The notes beneath the pieces were generated by a model. The model was not told the origin of the DNA and did not search any database. It worked only from the letters and a program-made list of their open reading frames with translations. A stretch of DNA of 46,222 nt from Hydrogenophaga sp. 2FB (GTDB lineage: Bacteria; Pseudomonadota; Gammaproteobacteria; Burkholderiales; Burkholderiaceae_C), in NCBI RefSeq assembly GCF_005503365.1, contig NZ_SCML01000010.1, forward strand, positions 80,001 to 126,222, read 5' to 3'. The first letter of the stretch is position 1. Every line of letters begins with the position of its first letter. Made by a program: the position numbers and the translations under genes. Positions 17,132-26,362 of the stretch are shown piece after piece.

Positions 17132-19444
17132 TCAGTCCTTCTTGACCAGGCGCGCCACCACGTCGCAGAACGCTTCGACCGCGTCGGTCTTGAACACCAC
17201 CTCGCGCACGCCCGCGGCCTTGGCCTCGACCTGCAGTTCGTCGGTGATGTAGCCCGAGGCCACGGCCACCGGCAACTGCGGGTTGAGCGCGAGCACGGCG
17301 CGCGCCACGTCCAGGCCCGACATGCCGGGCATGTTGAAGTCGGTGAGCACGAGGTGAAAGCTGTGCGGCGCCTCGCTCACCGCTTTCACCGCCTCGCGCT
17401 GGTCGGTGAACGCCGTCACGCGGTAACCCTTTCGCTCCAGCAGGCGGCGCACGAGGAACACGAGCGTGTCGTCGTCGTCCAGGTACAGGATGTGGCGTTG
17501 ATCCGCGGGCGGGGCGTCGGCCATGGATGGGTTCTCCGATGTGTGCGCCATGGCGTCTTGTGGCGCACGAACAGCCATTGTGACGGGATCGGAGACCGGC
17601 GCAAGCGCGCCGCCGGCGGCCGCCGGGAAGTACAGGGTGAAGGTCGTGCCCTGCCCCGGTTGGCTGCGCACCTCGATCGCGCCGCCGTGCACCTGCACGA
17701 TGCCCAGCACCACGGGCAGCCCCAGGCCGGTGCCCTGACCCACGGCCTTGGTGGTGAAGAAGGGGTCGAAGATGCGGCTGCGCACCTCCTCGGGCATGCC
17801 GCAACCGGTGTCGGTCACCTCCAGGCGCACCGCGCCCACGCCCGCCTCGGCGCAGGCCTTGGCCACCTCGACCGGCAGGCGCGAGTCGTTGCCGGGCAAG
17901 CCGTCAAGCAGGCACTCCACGCGGCCTTCGCGCCCGCCCAGGGCATGCACCGCGTTGGTCCCCAGGTTGATCAGCACCTGGCCCAGCTGCGTGGGGTCGG
18001 CCAGGATGGCCGGGGTGTCCGGATGGCACTCGTGCAGCAGCTGCACCTGCGACGGCACGGCCGAGCGCATCAGGCTCCAGGTCTCGACCACGATGGCGCT
18101 CACGTCGACGCGCACGCGCTCCGCCGGCTGCTGGCGGCTGAAAGCCAGAATCTGCCGCACCAGCTCACGCCCACGGCGCGCGGCGGTGCTGATCTCGTGC
18201 AGGCTCTCGCGCGCCGGCGCCTTGGGGGCCATGTCCTGCCGCGCGAGGTCGGCGTTGCCCAGGATCGCGGCCAGGATGTTGTTGAAGTCGTGCGCCACGC
18301 CACCGGCCAGCGTGCCCAGCGCTTCCATCTTCTGCGACTGCGCCAGCTGCGCCTGCAAGGCTTTCTGTTTGCTCTGCGCGGTCTTGAGCGAGGTGATGTC
18401 GATGAAGCTGAGTACCACATGGCGCAGCCCGCCCTGGGCGTCGTTCTCGGCGTAGCCATTGCACAAGGCCCAGTGCACGTCTCCATCGTCGTCGCCCGCG
18501 AACACCGGCACACCGATCACCACGTTCTTCACCGGCATGCCCGTGGCCAGCACGCGCTCGAATGGCAGGTCGTGGCGGCGCATGGCCTGGCCATCTTCGC
18601 GCAGCATCTGCGTGCCCAGCCCGTCGGGCAGCGCGAAGCCGGCCTCTTCCGGGCTCAGACCGAAGAAGCGGCGCGCCGCGCTGTTGACGCGGCTGACCGT
18701 GTGGTCGGGCCGGTACACCACCACGCCGGCGCTGAGGTTGTCGATCAGCGCGCGCGAATCGGCCTCGCGCACCAGCAGATCCTGGCGCGCCCGATCGGCC
18801 TCCAGGCGCAGCCGGTACGCCACGAGTGCGCCAAACAGCACCACGCGCAGCAGCCCGGCGAGCAAGAAGAAAAACAGCGTCACCGGCATGACGTGCGCCA
18901 GCGGCATGCCCATCACGGGTGCCGCCACCGCAAACAGCAGCAGGGCGAAAAATTCCGCCACGGTCAGCAGCTTGAGCGCCTGCAGCTCGGGCACGCGCTG
19001 CTGCGGATCGGCCCGCACCATGTCGCGAAACGCCAGCACCATCACGGACAGCGCCGTGAACGCCATCAGGCCCTGGCGCACCTGGGGCAGGTCCCAGACA
19101 CCGATGAAGGCCAGGTGCAACACCACAATGGCGAGCGCGGCCGTCACCACCCGCTCCACGTTGCACTGCAGCTGGAGGTGGCTGCGCAGCCCCATCCACG
19201 CAAACACGGGGCTGATGGTCAGCGCGGCATTGCCCAGGCCGCCGAAGAACAGGTCCGGCGGGTCGCTGCGCAGCCACAGGCCGAACGAGCCCGCGATCGA
19301 CAACAGCGCCGCCAGCGTCCACCAGCCCGGCCCGCCGATGTGGGGGTAGCGCCGCGACAGCCCCAGGAAGGCCAGCGCGATGAGCACGTCAACGCCCAGG
19401 CGCATGGCCAGCAAGGTGGGCGTGTCAAACAGCATGGGCGACAT
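17132..19444 (-). CDS. membrane-bound hybrid histidine kinase with C-terminal receiver
   Basis: The protein has about 770 residues. Seven or so hydrophobic segments occupy the first 210 residues as an integral sensor; then come PAS (about 225-355), HisKA of NtrB type with GGVAHDFNNILAAI (His385), HATPase with DTGCGMP and GTGLGLPV, and a receiver with LVLTDFNMPG (about Asp702). The DFNN kinase plus attached receiver is common in proteobacterial sensory kinases of unknown stimulus. Three starts are possible: GTG 19474, ATG 19444 and ATG 19435; none has a strong ribosome site, so I use the middle one. The neighbouring phosphatase gene is divergent and functionally unrelated as far as I can see. 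Confidence 0.88.
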   Translation of the reverse strand: MSPMLFDTPTLLAMRLGVDVLIALAFLGLSRRYPHIGGPGWWTLAALLSIAGSFGLWLRSDPPDLFFGGLGNAALTISPVFAWMGLRSHLQLQCNVERVVTAALAIVVLHLAFIGVWDLPQVRQGLMAFTALSVMVLAFRDMVRADPQQRVPELQALKLLTVAEFFALLLFAVAAPVMGMPLAHVMPVTLFFFLLAGLLRVVLFGALVAYRLRLEADRARQDLLVREADSRALIDNLSAGVVVYRPDHTVSRVNSAARRFFGLSPEEAGFALPDGLGTQMLREDGQAMRRHDLPFERVLATGMPVKNVVIGVPVFAGDDDGDVHWALCNGYAENDAQGGLRHVVLSFIDITSLKTAQSKQKALQAQLAQSQKMEALGTLAGGVAHDFNNILAAILGNADLARQDMAPKAPARESLHEISTAARRGRELVRQILAFSRQQPAERVRVDVSAIVVETWSLMRSAVPSQVQLLHECHPDTPAILADPTQLGQVLINLGTNAVHALGGREGRVECLLDGLPGNDSRLPVEVAKACAEAGVGAVRLEVTDTGCGMPEEVRSRIFDPFFTTKAVGQGTGLGLPVVLGIVQVHGGAIEVRSQPGQGTTFTLYFPAAAGGALAPVSDPVTMAVRAPQDAMAHTSENPSMADAPPADQRHILYLDDDDTLVFLVRRLLERKGYRVTAFTDQREAVKAVSEAPHSFHLVLTDFNMPGMSGLDVARAVLALNPQLPVAVASGYITDELQVEAKAAGVREVVFKTDAVEAFCDVVARLVKKD

Positions 19445-19626
19445 CGTGGGCAAGCATGGCGGCCATTGAAGCACAGCGCTTTCGGCCGGTAGCGCGGAAA
19501 AAGCATGGCAAAGCGGCGGGATTTCCCCGGACCGGGGGCGCGCAAAGACACCTCGGTGACTGCCCGGGCGGATGCAGTCGCTGTCGGGACAAAGCGCGGC
19601 CCCGGCATGGCCAGAGAATGCCGCCC

Positions 19627-20310
19627 ATGGGAACGCTTTATCTTGTGCGCCACGGCCAAGCGTCGTTTGGCGCGGACGACTACGACTGCCTCAGCGACAT
19701 GGGCCAACGCCAGAGCGTGCAGTTGGGCCGGTACTGGGCGGCGCGCGGCATCGTGTTTGACGCCTCGATCACCGGAGCGCTGCGCCGCCACACACAAACC
19801 TGGGCCGGCATTGCCGACGGCGCGGGCCTGTCGCACCAGCCGCTGGTGCGGCCGGGGCTCAACGAGTACGACAGCGAAGCGGTGATCCGCTCCATCCACC
19901 CGAACCCGCTGCCCAAGCCCCGCTCGGCGGCCGAGGCGCCCGAGCTCTACCGCCAGCACTTCCGGCTGCTGCGCGACGGCCTCACGCAGTGGATGGCCGG
20001 CACGGTCAGCCCGCAAGGCATGCCGAGCTACAACGAATTCGTGCGCGGCGTGAGGGATGCACTGGACCATGTGCGTGCGAACCACCATGGGCAGAACGTG
20101 CTGCTGGTCTCCAGCGGCGGCCCGATCGCCACCGCCGTGGGCCATGTGCTGGGCTTGAGCCCGGAGGCGACGATCGAGTTGAACCTGCGCATCCGCAACA
20201 GCGCGGTGACGGAGTTTCAGTTCACCCCGAAGCGCCACACGCTGCTGACCTACAACACGCTGCCGCACCTGGACGGCCACGAGTTCAAGGACTGGTTGAC
20301 GTACGCGTGA
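19627..20310 (+). CDS. histidine phosphatase family protein (phosphoglycerate mutase-like)
   Basis: This 227-residue protein begins with TLYLVRHGQASFG, the RHG catalytic motif with the phosphohistidine near residue 9, and later has the second catalytic His in VSSGGPIATAVG context (the usual SHGG is SSGG here). An acidic catalytic residue in RPGLNEYD is also present. The family removes phosphate from small molecules or proteins. ATG 19627 is used; an in-frame ATG at 19618 is possible. The replacement of His by Ser in the usual SHG motif may lower or change the activity. Ten bases separate its stop from the converging creatininase gene. Confidence 0.88.
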   Translation: MGTLYLVRHGQASFGADDYDCLSDMGQRQSVQLGRYWAARGIVFDASITGALRRHTQTWAGIADGAGLSHQPLVRPGLNEYDSEAVIRSIHPNPLPKPRSAAEAPELYRQHFRLLRDGLTQWMAGTVSPQGMPSYNEFVRGVRDALDHVRANHHGQNVLLVSSGGPIATAVGHVLGLSPEATIELNLRIRNSAVTEFQFTPKRHTLLTYNTLPHLDGHEFKDWLTYA

Positions 20311-20320
20311 ACCTGGAGCC

Positions 20321-21157
20321 TCAGCGCGAGTAGGCCGTGCGGTCGCTCAGGGTGTCGGGCGGCAGGCGATCGATCTCGGACAGCAGTTGCGCCAGCGCGC
20401 GGCCAGCCGCGTCGAGCACGGCGCGGCCCTTCGCGGCGCTGGCGGCCCCCGCATTGCCCACCGCGCCCGTGGCGTTGTAGTCCTGCATCTGCCACGCCAG
20501 CTTGGCGCTCTTGCCGTTGCCCAGGATGGGAAATTCGCGCGCGCGCTCCTGCGAGGAGGAGCGGAAGTACTCGGCCTGTTGCATGCGCACGCGCTCGGGC
20601 GCGATGGCGAGCATCAGCGAGGTTTCGATCTCGCCGGCGTGGATGCCGAAGCGGTGTTCCTCGGCGCTGAACAGCGCGTTCACGTCCTGCCCGTTCTGAT
20701 CGTGCAGCGGCAGGTGGAACCAGTTCACGCTGTAGACCAGCATGCCCAGTCGCGCGCGCAGGTCGCGCGCCACCAGGTCGAGCGCGCCCACCTGGCCACC
20801 GTGCGCATTGAACAGCACCAGCTTCTTCACACCACTGGCCGCCACGCACTCGGCCAGTTCGGTCCACACGCGCACGAGCGTTTCGACCTTGAGCGTGAGC
20901 GTGCCGGCAAAGCGCGTGTGCTCGGGGCTGAAACCCACCGCCTGCGTGGGCAGGAAGAGCGCGGGCAAGTCGGCCGCGATGTGCGGCAGCGCCGCCTGCA
21001 CCACGCCGTTGACGATGTCGGTGTCGACCGACAGCGGCAGGTGCGGACCATGCTGCTCGGTCGCGGCCACGGGCAGCACGGCGATGGCGCGCGCGAGGTT
21101 CAGCGCGGCGAAATCGGCGGTGGAAAGTTCGGACCAGAAGCGGGTGGGCGCGGGCAT
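20321..21157 (-). CDS. creatininase family amidohydrolase
   Basis: This 278-residue protein has the family's metal-binding motifs: ATEQHGPHLPLSVDTDI (Glu/His/Asp ligands, about 32-48), FNAHGGQ (about 116-122) and HAGEIETSLML (about 175-185). Creatininase-fold enzymes hydrolyse cyclic amides, or act in riboflavin/F420 and peptide-cofactor maturation (MftE, ArfB). The low specificity of the motifs does not permit a substrate call. The start ATG is divergent from the AlaX gene with only 36 bp between, so their promoters must overlap. Confidence 0.9.
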   Translation of the reverse strand: MPAPTRFWSELSTADFAALNLARAIAVLPVAATEQHGPHLPLSVDTDIVNGVVQAALPHIAADLPALFLPTQAVGFSPEHTRFAGTLTLKVETLVRVWTELAECVAASGVKKLVLFNAHGGQVGALDLVARDLRARLGMLVYSVNWFHLPLHDQNGQDVNALFSAEEHRFGIHAGEIETSLMLAIAPERVRMQQAEYFRSSSQERAREFPILGNGKSAKLAWQMQDYNATGAVGNAGAASAAKGRAVLDAAGRALAQLLSEIDRLPPDTLSDRTAYSR

Positions 21158-21193
21158 GCGCGCATCTTAAGCCTCGACCGTAAGATCGACACC

Positions 21194-21940
21194 ATGACCC
21201 ACGATCTCTTCCGCCAGGACGCCTACCGGCAAACCTGCAGCGCCACCGTGACCGCCATCGACGAACACGGCATCGTGCTCGACCGCACCGTGTTCTACCC
21301 GCTGGGCGGCGGCCAGGCGGGCGATGCCGGCACACTGCAACTGGCCGATGGCAGCACCATCGCCATTGCCGACACGCGCAAGGGCAAGGACGCCGAAGGC
21401 CGCCCGACCGCGGCCATCGTGCATGTGCCCGCGCCCGGGCAGGAAGCAAGGCTGGCGCACCTCGCGGCGGGGGCACCGGTCACCGCGCACATCGACTGGG
21501 CGCGCCGCCACCGGCTGATGCGTTTTCACACCGCCACCCACCTGCTGTGCCACCTCGTGCCCGTGCCTGTGAACGGCTGCTCGATCACGCCGGACTACGC
21601 GCGCATGGACCTGCACATGACCGACCCGCTCGACAAGGACGCCCTCACGGAAGGCCTGGCGCGTCTGGTGGCCGCATCGCACCCGCTGACCGTGGGCGCG
21701 ATCACCGACGCCGAACTCGACGCGAATCCGGCGCTGGTGAAAAGCATGAGCGTGGCACCGCCGCGCGGCAGCGGCACGGTGCGCACCATCCGCATCGGCG
21801 ACGGGACCACGCTGATCGACCTGCAACCCTGCGGCGGCACGCACGTGGCCAACACGGCCGAGATTGGCCGTGTGGTCGTCACGAAGATCGAGAAGAAGTC
21901 GGCCACCACCCGGCGGGTGGTGCTGGGGTTCGCCGAGTAG
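21194..21940 (+). CDS. alaX: alanyl-tRNA editing protein (AlaX type)
   Basis: This 248-residue protein is homologous to the editing domain of alanyl-tRNA synthetase. The zinc-binding motifs are HTATHLL (about 110-116) and CGGTH (about 216-220), and the N-terminal VFYPLGGGQAGD segment (about 34-45) is the glycine-rich motif of the AlaX-L/M type. It hydrolyses Ser- or Gly-tRNA(Ala) in trans in the cytoplasm. The long frame that continues upstream is antisense to the creatininase gene, so the start is the ATG at 21194, which follows a short GATCGACACC leader. Its 3' end faces a GC-rich hairpin and the converging methyltransferase gene. Confidence 0.92.
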   Translation: MTHDLFRQDAYRQTCSATVTAIDEHGIVLDRTVFYPLGGGQAGDAGTLQLADGSTIAIADTRKGKDAEGRPTAAIVHVPAPGQEARLAHLAAGAPVTAHIDWARRHRLMRFHTATHLLCHLVPVPVNGCSITPDYARMDLHMTDPLDKDALTEGLARLVAASHPLTVGAITDAELDANPALVKSMSVAPPRGSGTVRTIRIGDGTTLIDLQPCGGTHVANTAEIGRVVVTKIEKKSATTRRVVLGFAE

Positions 21941-21946
21941 CCGTAG

Positions 21947-21968
21947 CGCGCCGCGTTGCAGCGGCGCG
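21947..21968. terminator. GC-rich hairpin between converging genes
   Basis: CGCGCCGC (21947-21954), a 6-base loop and GCGGCGCG (21961-21968) give an exact 8-bp stem in the 39-bp gap between the stops of alaX and the methyltransferase gene. There is no T-run, so it may act as a bidirectional terminator only weakly or with Rho. Confidence 0.5.
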
Positions 21969-21979
21969 TCGGGTATCAC

Positions 21980-23200
21980 CTACTTGTAGATCCAGCGCCG
22001 CGACCACGGCAGCTGATGCGCAGGCTGGCCCGCCGCGCGGCAGATCACCTGGTAGATCGACACCTCGTCATGCTCGAAGGCCCAGGCGCAGCCGGCCAGG
22101 TAGACGCGCCAGATGCGCCACTTCTTCTCGTCCACCAGCGGCTTGATCTGCGCCGTGCGCGCCTCGAAGGCCTCACTCCACAGTTGCGTCGTGCGCATGT
22201 AGTGGCGGCGCAGGCTCTCGACGTCGAACGCTTCCAGACCGCCTTCCTGCATGGTGCGCAGCACGGTGCCGATGTGCGGCAGCTCGCCCTGCGGGAACAC
22301 GTATTTGTCGATGAAGGCACCGCCGCCGTGGCGGGTCTCGCCATCGTTCGCATCGGTGCTGGTGATGCCGTGGTTCATGGCCCAGCCGTCGGGTTTGAGC
22401 AGCGAACGGATGTGCCCGAAATACGCGGTCAGGTGGTTCAGCCCGACGTGTTCGAACATGCCCACGCTGGTGATGCGGTCGAACGGCCCGTCCTTCACGT
22501 CGCGGTAGTCCTGCAGGCGGATGTCGATGCGGTCTTCCAGCCCCGCGGCCTTCACGCGCTCGCGCGCCAGCTCGTGCTGGTTCTTCGACAGCGTCACGCC
22601 CACGCATTGCGCGCCAAACTTCTGCGCCGCGCGCAACACCAGCGCCCCCCAGCCGCAGCCGATATCGAGCAGGCGCTGGCCCGGCTGGAGCTGGATCTTG
22701 GTCAGGATGTGGTCGATCTTCTTGACCTGCGCCTCGTCCAGCGTCTCGTCGCCGTTCTCGAAGTAGCCGCAGGAATAGACCATGCGCTCGTCCAGCCACT
22801 GGGCGTAGAACTCGTTCGACACGTCGTAGTGGTACTGGATGGCCTTGCTGTCGCTCTCGCGCGTGTGGCCAAAGCGGCGGCGCAGGCGCCCGAGCACGCC
22901 AGCCTCGGGCTGGGCGGTCTCGGCCAGGCGGTGCGCCACGGCCAGGATGTCCTTCATCGAGCCGTCCACGTCGATCAGGCCCTCCACATAGGCCTGGCCC
23001 AGGGTGTCCAGCCCCGGGTCGATCAGCAGCGGCAGGGCCGAGGTGTCGCGCACCCGGATCTCCACCTGCGGCGCCTCGAACTCGCCCAGGGACAGCGAGG
23101 AAGACCCACGCTCGCCCCAACTCAGGCGAACCGGCAGGTTCACCCGCGACTTGACCCTTTGTGCCCAAGGCAGCAAGGCCTTTTCAACGATCGATCCCAT
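21980..23200 (-). CDS. cfa: cyclopropane-fatty-acyl-phospholipid synthase-like methyltransferase
   Basis: This 406-residue protein has an N-terminal lipid-binding domain (about 1-115) and a SAM methyltransferase domain (about 120-400). Motifs are HYDVSNEFYAQWLD (substrate/SAM entry), YSCGYF, LLDIGCGWGALVLRAA (SAM motif I) and GMFEHVG. It would transfer a methylene group from SAM to unsaturated acyl chains in membrane phospholipids. The length is near E. coli Cfa (382), so it is full length. A Shine-Dalgarno GGAGGG precedes the ATG, and a good sigma-70 promoter is visible 42 bp upstream. Related family members act on other lipids, so the gene symbol is provisional. Confidence 0.9.
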   Translation of the reverse strand: MGSIVEKALLPWAQRVKSRVNLPVRLSWGERGSSSLSLGEFEAPQVEIRVRDTSALPLLIDPGLDTLGQAYVEGLIDVDGSMKDILAVAHRLAETAQPEAGVLGRLRRRFGHTRESDSKAIQYHYDVSNEFYAQWLDERMVYSCGYFENGDETLDEAQVKKIDHILTKIQLQPGQRLLDIGCGWGALVLRAAQKFGAQCVGVTLSKNQHELARERVKAAGLEDRIDIRLQDYRDVKDGPFDRITSVGMFEHVGLNHLTAYFGHIRSLLKPDGWAMNHGITSTDANDGETRHGGGAFIDKYVFPQGELPHIGTVLRTMQEGGLEAFDVESLRRHYMRTTQLWSEAFEARTAQIKPLVDEKKWRIWRVYLAGCAWAFEHDEVSIYQVICRAAGQPAHQLPWSRRWIYK

Positions 23201-23241
23201 GCACTACCCTCCATGCTGGTCAACCACCCATCGAATTCTCG

Positions 23242-23270
23242 GTTGTACCTAAACATGAAAGCCCTGTGAA
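23242..23270 (-). promoter_or_regulatory. sigma-70 promoter of the cfa-like gene
   Basis: On the minus strand, -35 TTCACA (23270-23265), a 17-bp spacer and -10 TACAAC (23247-23242) lie about 40 bp before the start at 23200. The rest of 23271-23428 up to dsbD holds a GGCCCA-6-TGGGCC hairpin (23343-23360) and no gene. Confidence 0.6.
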
Positions 23271-23428
23271 GCCCTGGTGAAATGCGGGCTCCGCGCGCTC
23301 GCGCACAGACAAACCGGCCTCACCGATATATTTGAGCGCCCAGGCCCAGGAACTTGGGCCGGCCCGCGCGGCTCTTACCGTGTCCCGGGCGGGTCGCCGC
23401 CCTCCCGATGTTCCCCTCCATTTCCCCC

Positions 23429-25630
23429 ATGCCTCTCTTCGCTGTTCCCTCGGTTCGCCACGCCTTTGGCGCTTTGCTGCTGGCTTTGGCACCCTTCTCC
23501 TTGCAAGCCCAGGGCTTGCTGGGGGGGGCGCCCGTGTCGGCCACCGTGGTGCAAAGCGACCAGGCGCGCGCCGAACTGCTGGCCCATGCGCCCGAAGGCG
23601 CGGGCCCGGGCCAGCCGGTCTGGGTCGGGCTGCAGATCACCCACGCCCCCGAGTGGCACACCTACTGGAAGAACTCAGGCGACTCCGGCCTGCCCACCGA
23701 ACTGCGCTGGACGCTGCCGCCCGGCGTGACCGCCGGCCCCATCGGCTGGCCAACGCCGCGCAAGTTCCCGATCGGCAACCTGGCCAACTACGGCTACGAC
23801 GGCACGGTGGTGCTGCCGGTGCCGCTGACGGTGGCGCCGGGCTTCACCGCCAGCCACATCGATGTCCAGCTCGACGCCAGCTGGCTGGTCTGCCGCAAGG
23901 AGTGCATTCCGGAAGAAGGCCGCTTCGCGCTGCGCATCCCGGTGCAGGGCTCCACCGCCCTGCACGGCGCGGCGTTCGACGCCAGCTTCAAAGCCGCGCC
24001 GACCGCCCAGGCCGCGCTGGACAGCCGCATCGAGCCCGCCCCGGGTGTGTTGAAGGTGTCGCTGGCCGGGCTGCCCAAGACCTGGCGCGACCAGACACTG
24101 GAGTTCTTCCCGGAGCTGCCCGGCGTGATCGAGCCGGGCGCGGCCTGGAAACAATCCTGGGCCGGCGAGCGCTGGAGCGCCGAGGTGCCGCTCTCGCCGC
24201 ACCGCACCGACAGCCCGACCCAGTTCGCGCTGGTGGTGGCCCGGGCCGCCCCCCCGGGCCAGGGCGCAGGCACCACCGGCGTGCGCATCGAGGCGCCGGT
24301 GCAAGGCGACTGGCCCGCTGCCGCGCCGCTGCCCGCGGCCGTGCCCGAAGCACTGCAGACCGCGCTCGCCGAGAACGCCGCCAGTGCCGCGAGCGACAAG
24401 ACCGGCGCCACCCCGCTCACACTGGGCGCGGCCTTGCTCGGAGCGCTGCTCGGCGGCCTGATCCTCAATCTCATGCCCTGCGTGTTCCCGGTGCTGGCGA
24501 TCAAGGTGACCGCCTTCGCGAAACACGCCGACGACCGCCGCGGCCTGCGCGCCAACGGCCTCGCCTACGCCGCGGGCGTGGTGCTGTCCTTCGTCGCCTT
24601 GGGCGCGCTGCTGCTGGCGCTGCGCGCGGCCGGCGAGCAACTGGGCTGGGGCTTTCAACTGCAGAGCCCGGCCGTGGTGGCCGCGTTGGCGGTGCTGTTC
24701 ACGCTGATCGGCCTGAACCTCGCCGGCCTGTTCGAGTTCGGCCGTGTGCTGCCCAGCGGCCTGGCCAACCTGCAGGCCAAGAGCCCCACGGCCGACGCCT
24801 TCCTGACCGGCGTGCTGGCCACGGCCATCGCATCGCCCTGCACCGCGCCGTTCATGGGCGCCTCGCTCGGCCTGGCCGTGGGCCTGCCGTCCACGGAAGC
24901 GCTGGCGGTGTTCGCCACCCTCGGCCTGGGCATGGCGCTGCCTTACCTCGTGGCCAGCTGGGTGCCGGCGGTGGCGCGCGCCCTGCCGCGCCCCGGCGCG
25001 TGGATGGACACCTTCCGCCGCTTCATGGCCTTCCCGATGTTCGCCACCGTGGTCTGGCTGCTTTGGGTGCTGGGGCAACAAAGCGGCATCGACGGCACGG
25101 CCGCGCTGCTCATGCTGCTGGTGGTGCTGGCGCTGCTCGTGTGGTCGCTCGGCCTGCAAGGCAAGAGCCGGCGGGTGCTCGCCACGGCCTCGCTGGCCGG
25201 CCTGCTCTGGCTGGGCTGGGCCATCGGCCCGAACGTGCTCCGCCTGCAGACCGACACGCCCGGCCAGGCGGTGGCCACCACGGTGCCCGGTCTGATCTGG
25301 CAGGTCTGGAGCCCGCAAGTCCAGGCCGATCTCGTGGCGCAGGGCCGGCCCGTGTTCGTCGACTTCACCGCCGCCTGGTGCGTGACCTGCCAGTACAACA
25401 AGCGCACCACGCTGGCCGATGCCACCGTGCTGCAAGACCTGGCCAAAAAGAAGGTGGCGCTGCTGCGCGCCGACTGGACCCGCCGCGACCCCGCCGTGAC
25501 CGCCGCGCTGGCGCAACTCGGCCGCAACGGCGTGCCGGTGTACGCGATCTACCAGAACGGACAGCCGATCCGCCTGCTGTCCGAAGTGCTGAGTGTCGAA
25601 GAGGTTCGTGACGCGCTGGCGGGCTTGTAA
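23429..25630 (+). CDS. dsbD: protein-disulfide reductase, DsbD family
   Basis: This protein has about 733 residues. A signal peptide (FGALLLALAPFSLQAQ) leads into a periplasmic DsbD-alpha-like domain with the cysteine pair in LVCRKECIPEE, then an eight-helix membrane domain with NLMPCVFPVLAIK and SPCTAPFMGA (the two membrane cysteines), and a C-terminal thioredoxin-fold domain with AAWCVTCQYN (CxxC). All three electron-relay cysteine pairs are present. It carries electrons from cytoplasmic thioredoxin to periplasmic substrates. Starts at 23408 or 23354 are also open, but ATG 23429 gives the cleanest signal peptide; no strong ribosome site is seen. The next gene encodes a periplasmic redoxin, a plausible partner. 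Confidence 0.92.
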   Translation: MPLFAVPSVRHAFGALLLALAPFSLQAQGLLGGAPVSATVVQSDQARAELLAHAPEGAGPGQPVWVGLQITHAPEWHTYWKNSGDSGLPTELRWTLPPGVTAGPIGWPTPRKFPIGNLANYGYDGTVVLPVPLTVAPGFTASHIDVQLDASWLVCRKECIPEEGRFALRIPVQGSTALHGAAFDASFKAAPTAQAALDSRIEPAPGVLKVSLAGLPKTWRDQTLEFFPELPGVIEPGAAWKQSWAGERWSAEVPLSPHRTDSPTQFALVVARAAPPGQGAGTTGVRIEAPVQGDWPAAAPLPAAVPEALQTALAENAASAASDKTGATPLTLGAALLGALLGGLILNLMPCVFPVLAIKVTAFAKHADDRRGLRANGLAYAAGVVLSFVALGALLLALRAAGEQLGWGFQLQSPAVVAALAVLFTLIGLNLAGLFEFGRVLPSGLANLQAKSPTADAFLTGVLATAIASPCTAPFMGASLGLAVGLPSTEALAVFATLGLGMALPYLVASWVPAVARALPRPGAWMDTFRRFMAFPMFATVVWLLWVLGQQSGIDGTAALLMLLVVLALLVWSLGLQGKSRRVLATASLAGLLWLGWAIGPNVLRLQTDTPGQAVATTVPGLIWQVWSPQVQADLVAQGRPVFVDFTAAWCVTCQYNKRTTLADATVLQDLAKKKVALLRADWTRRDPAVTAALAQLGRNGVPVYAIYQNGQPIRLLSEVLSVEEVRDALAGL

Positions 25631-25675
25631 CCCGTTCAGCGTCCGCATCGAGTCATTGCCCACAGGAGTTCCACC

Positions 25676-26302
25676 ATGCAACGCCGTCCCCTGCTCGCTC
25701 TTGCCGTCTTCTCGCCCTTCGGCACCATGCTGGTCACGCCCGCGTTCGCCGCGGTCGGCGTGGGCCAGCCCGCGCCCGACTTCACGCTGTCGGACACGAC
25801 GGGCAAACCGGTCAGGCTCTCGGACTTCAAGGGCAAGACCGTGGTGCTGGAGTGGAACAACCCGGGCTGCCCCTTCGTGCGCAAGCACTACCAGGGCAAC
25901 ATGCAGGCCCTGCAGAAGGAAGCGACCGGCCAGGGCGTGGTGTGGCTGGCGATCAACTCCACGCGCGACGACAGCGCCGACTACCAGACCCCGCCCCAGC
26001 TCGGCCGCTGGATGACCGACAGGGGCGCCAGCCCCACGGCCACACTGATGGACGAAGACGGCAAGGTCGGCGAGGCCTACGCGGCGCGCGTGACGCCGCA
26101 CATGTACGTCGTGAACGCGCAAGGCGTGCTGGTGTACGCCGGTGGCATCGACAGCATTGCGTCGGCGCGGGTGGACGACATTCCGAAAGCCACCAACTAC
26201 GTGCGCCAGGGCCTGACCGAACTGCGCGCCGGTAAAGCCATTTCCGTACCCACCAGCCGCGCCTACGGCTGCAGCATCAAGTACAAGAACGGCTCGGCCT
26301 GA
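25676..26302 (+). CDS. exported redoxin / AhpC-TSA-like thioredoxin-fold protein
   Basis: This 208-residue protein has a signal peptide (LLALAVFSPFGTMLVTPAFA) and a redoxin domain. The active site is WNNPGCPFVRKHY: only Cys65 occurs where thioredoxins have CxxC, a one-Cys or peroxiredoxin-like arrangement. A second cysteine, Cys199, sits in the conserved-looking C-terminal tail AYGCSIKY and could act as resolving residue. The protein follows DsbD by 45 bp and is probably in its operon, so it may be reduced by DsbD in the periplasm (inference). A Shine-Dalgarno AGGAG precedes the ATG by six bases. The substrate, peroxide or thiol, is unknown. Confidence 0.88.
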   Translation: MQRRPLLALAVFSPFGTMLVTPAFAAVGVGQPAPDFTLSDTTGKPVRLSDFKGKTVVLEWNNPGCPFVRKHYQGNMQALQKEATGQGVVWLAINSTRDDSADYQTPPQLGRWMTDRGASPTATLMDEDGKVGEAYAARVTPHMYVVNAQGVLVYAGGIDSIASARVDDIPKATNYVRQGLTELRAGKAISVPTSRAYGCSIKYKNGSA

Positions 26303-26362
26303 GCGTCTCGCGGGGGCGCGGGATAATCCCCTCGATACCCCCTCCCCCGTCCCGAGACCGAC

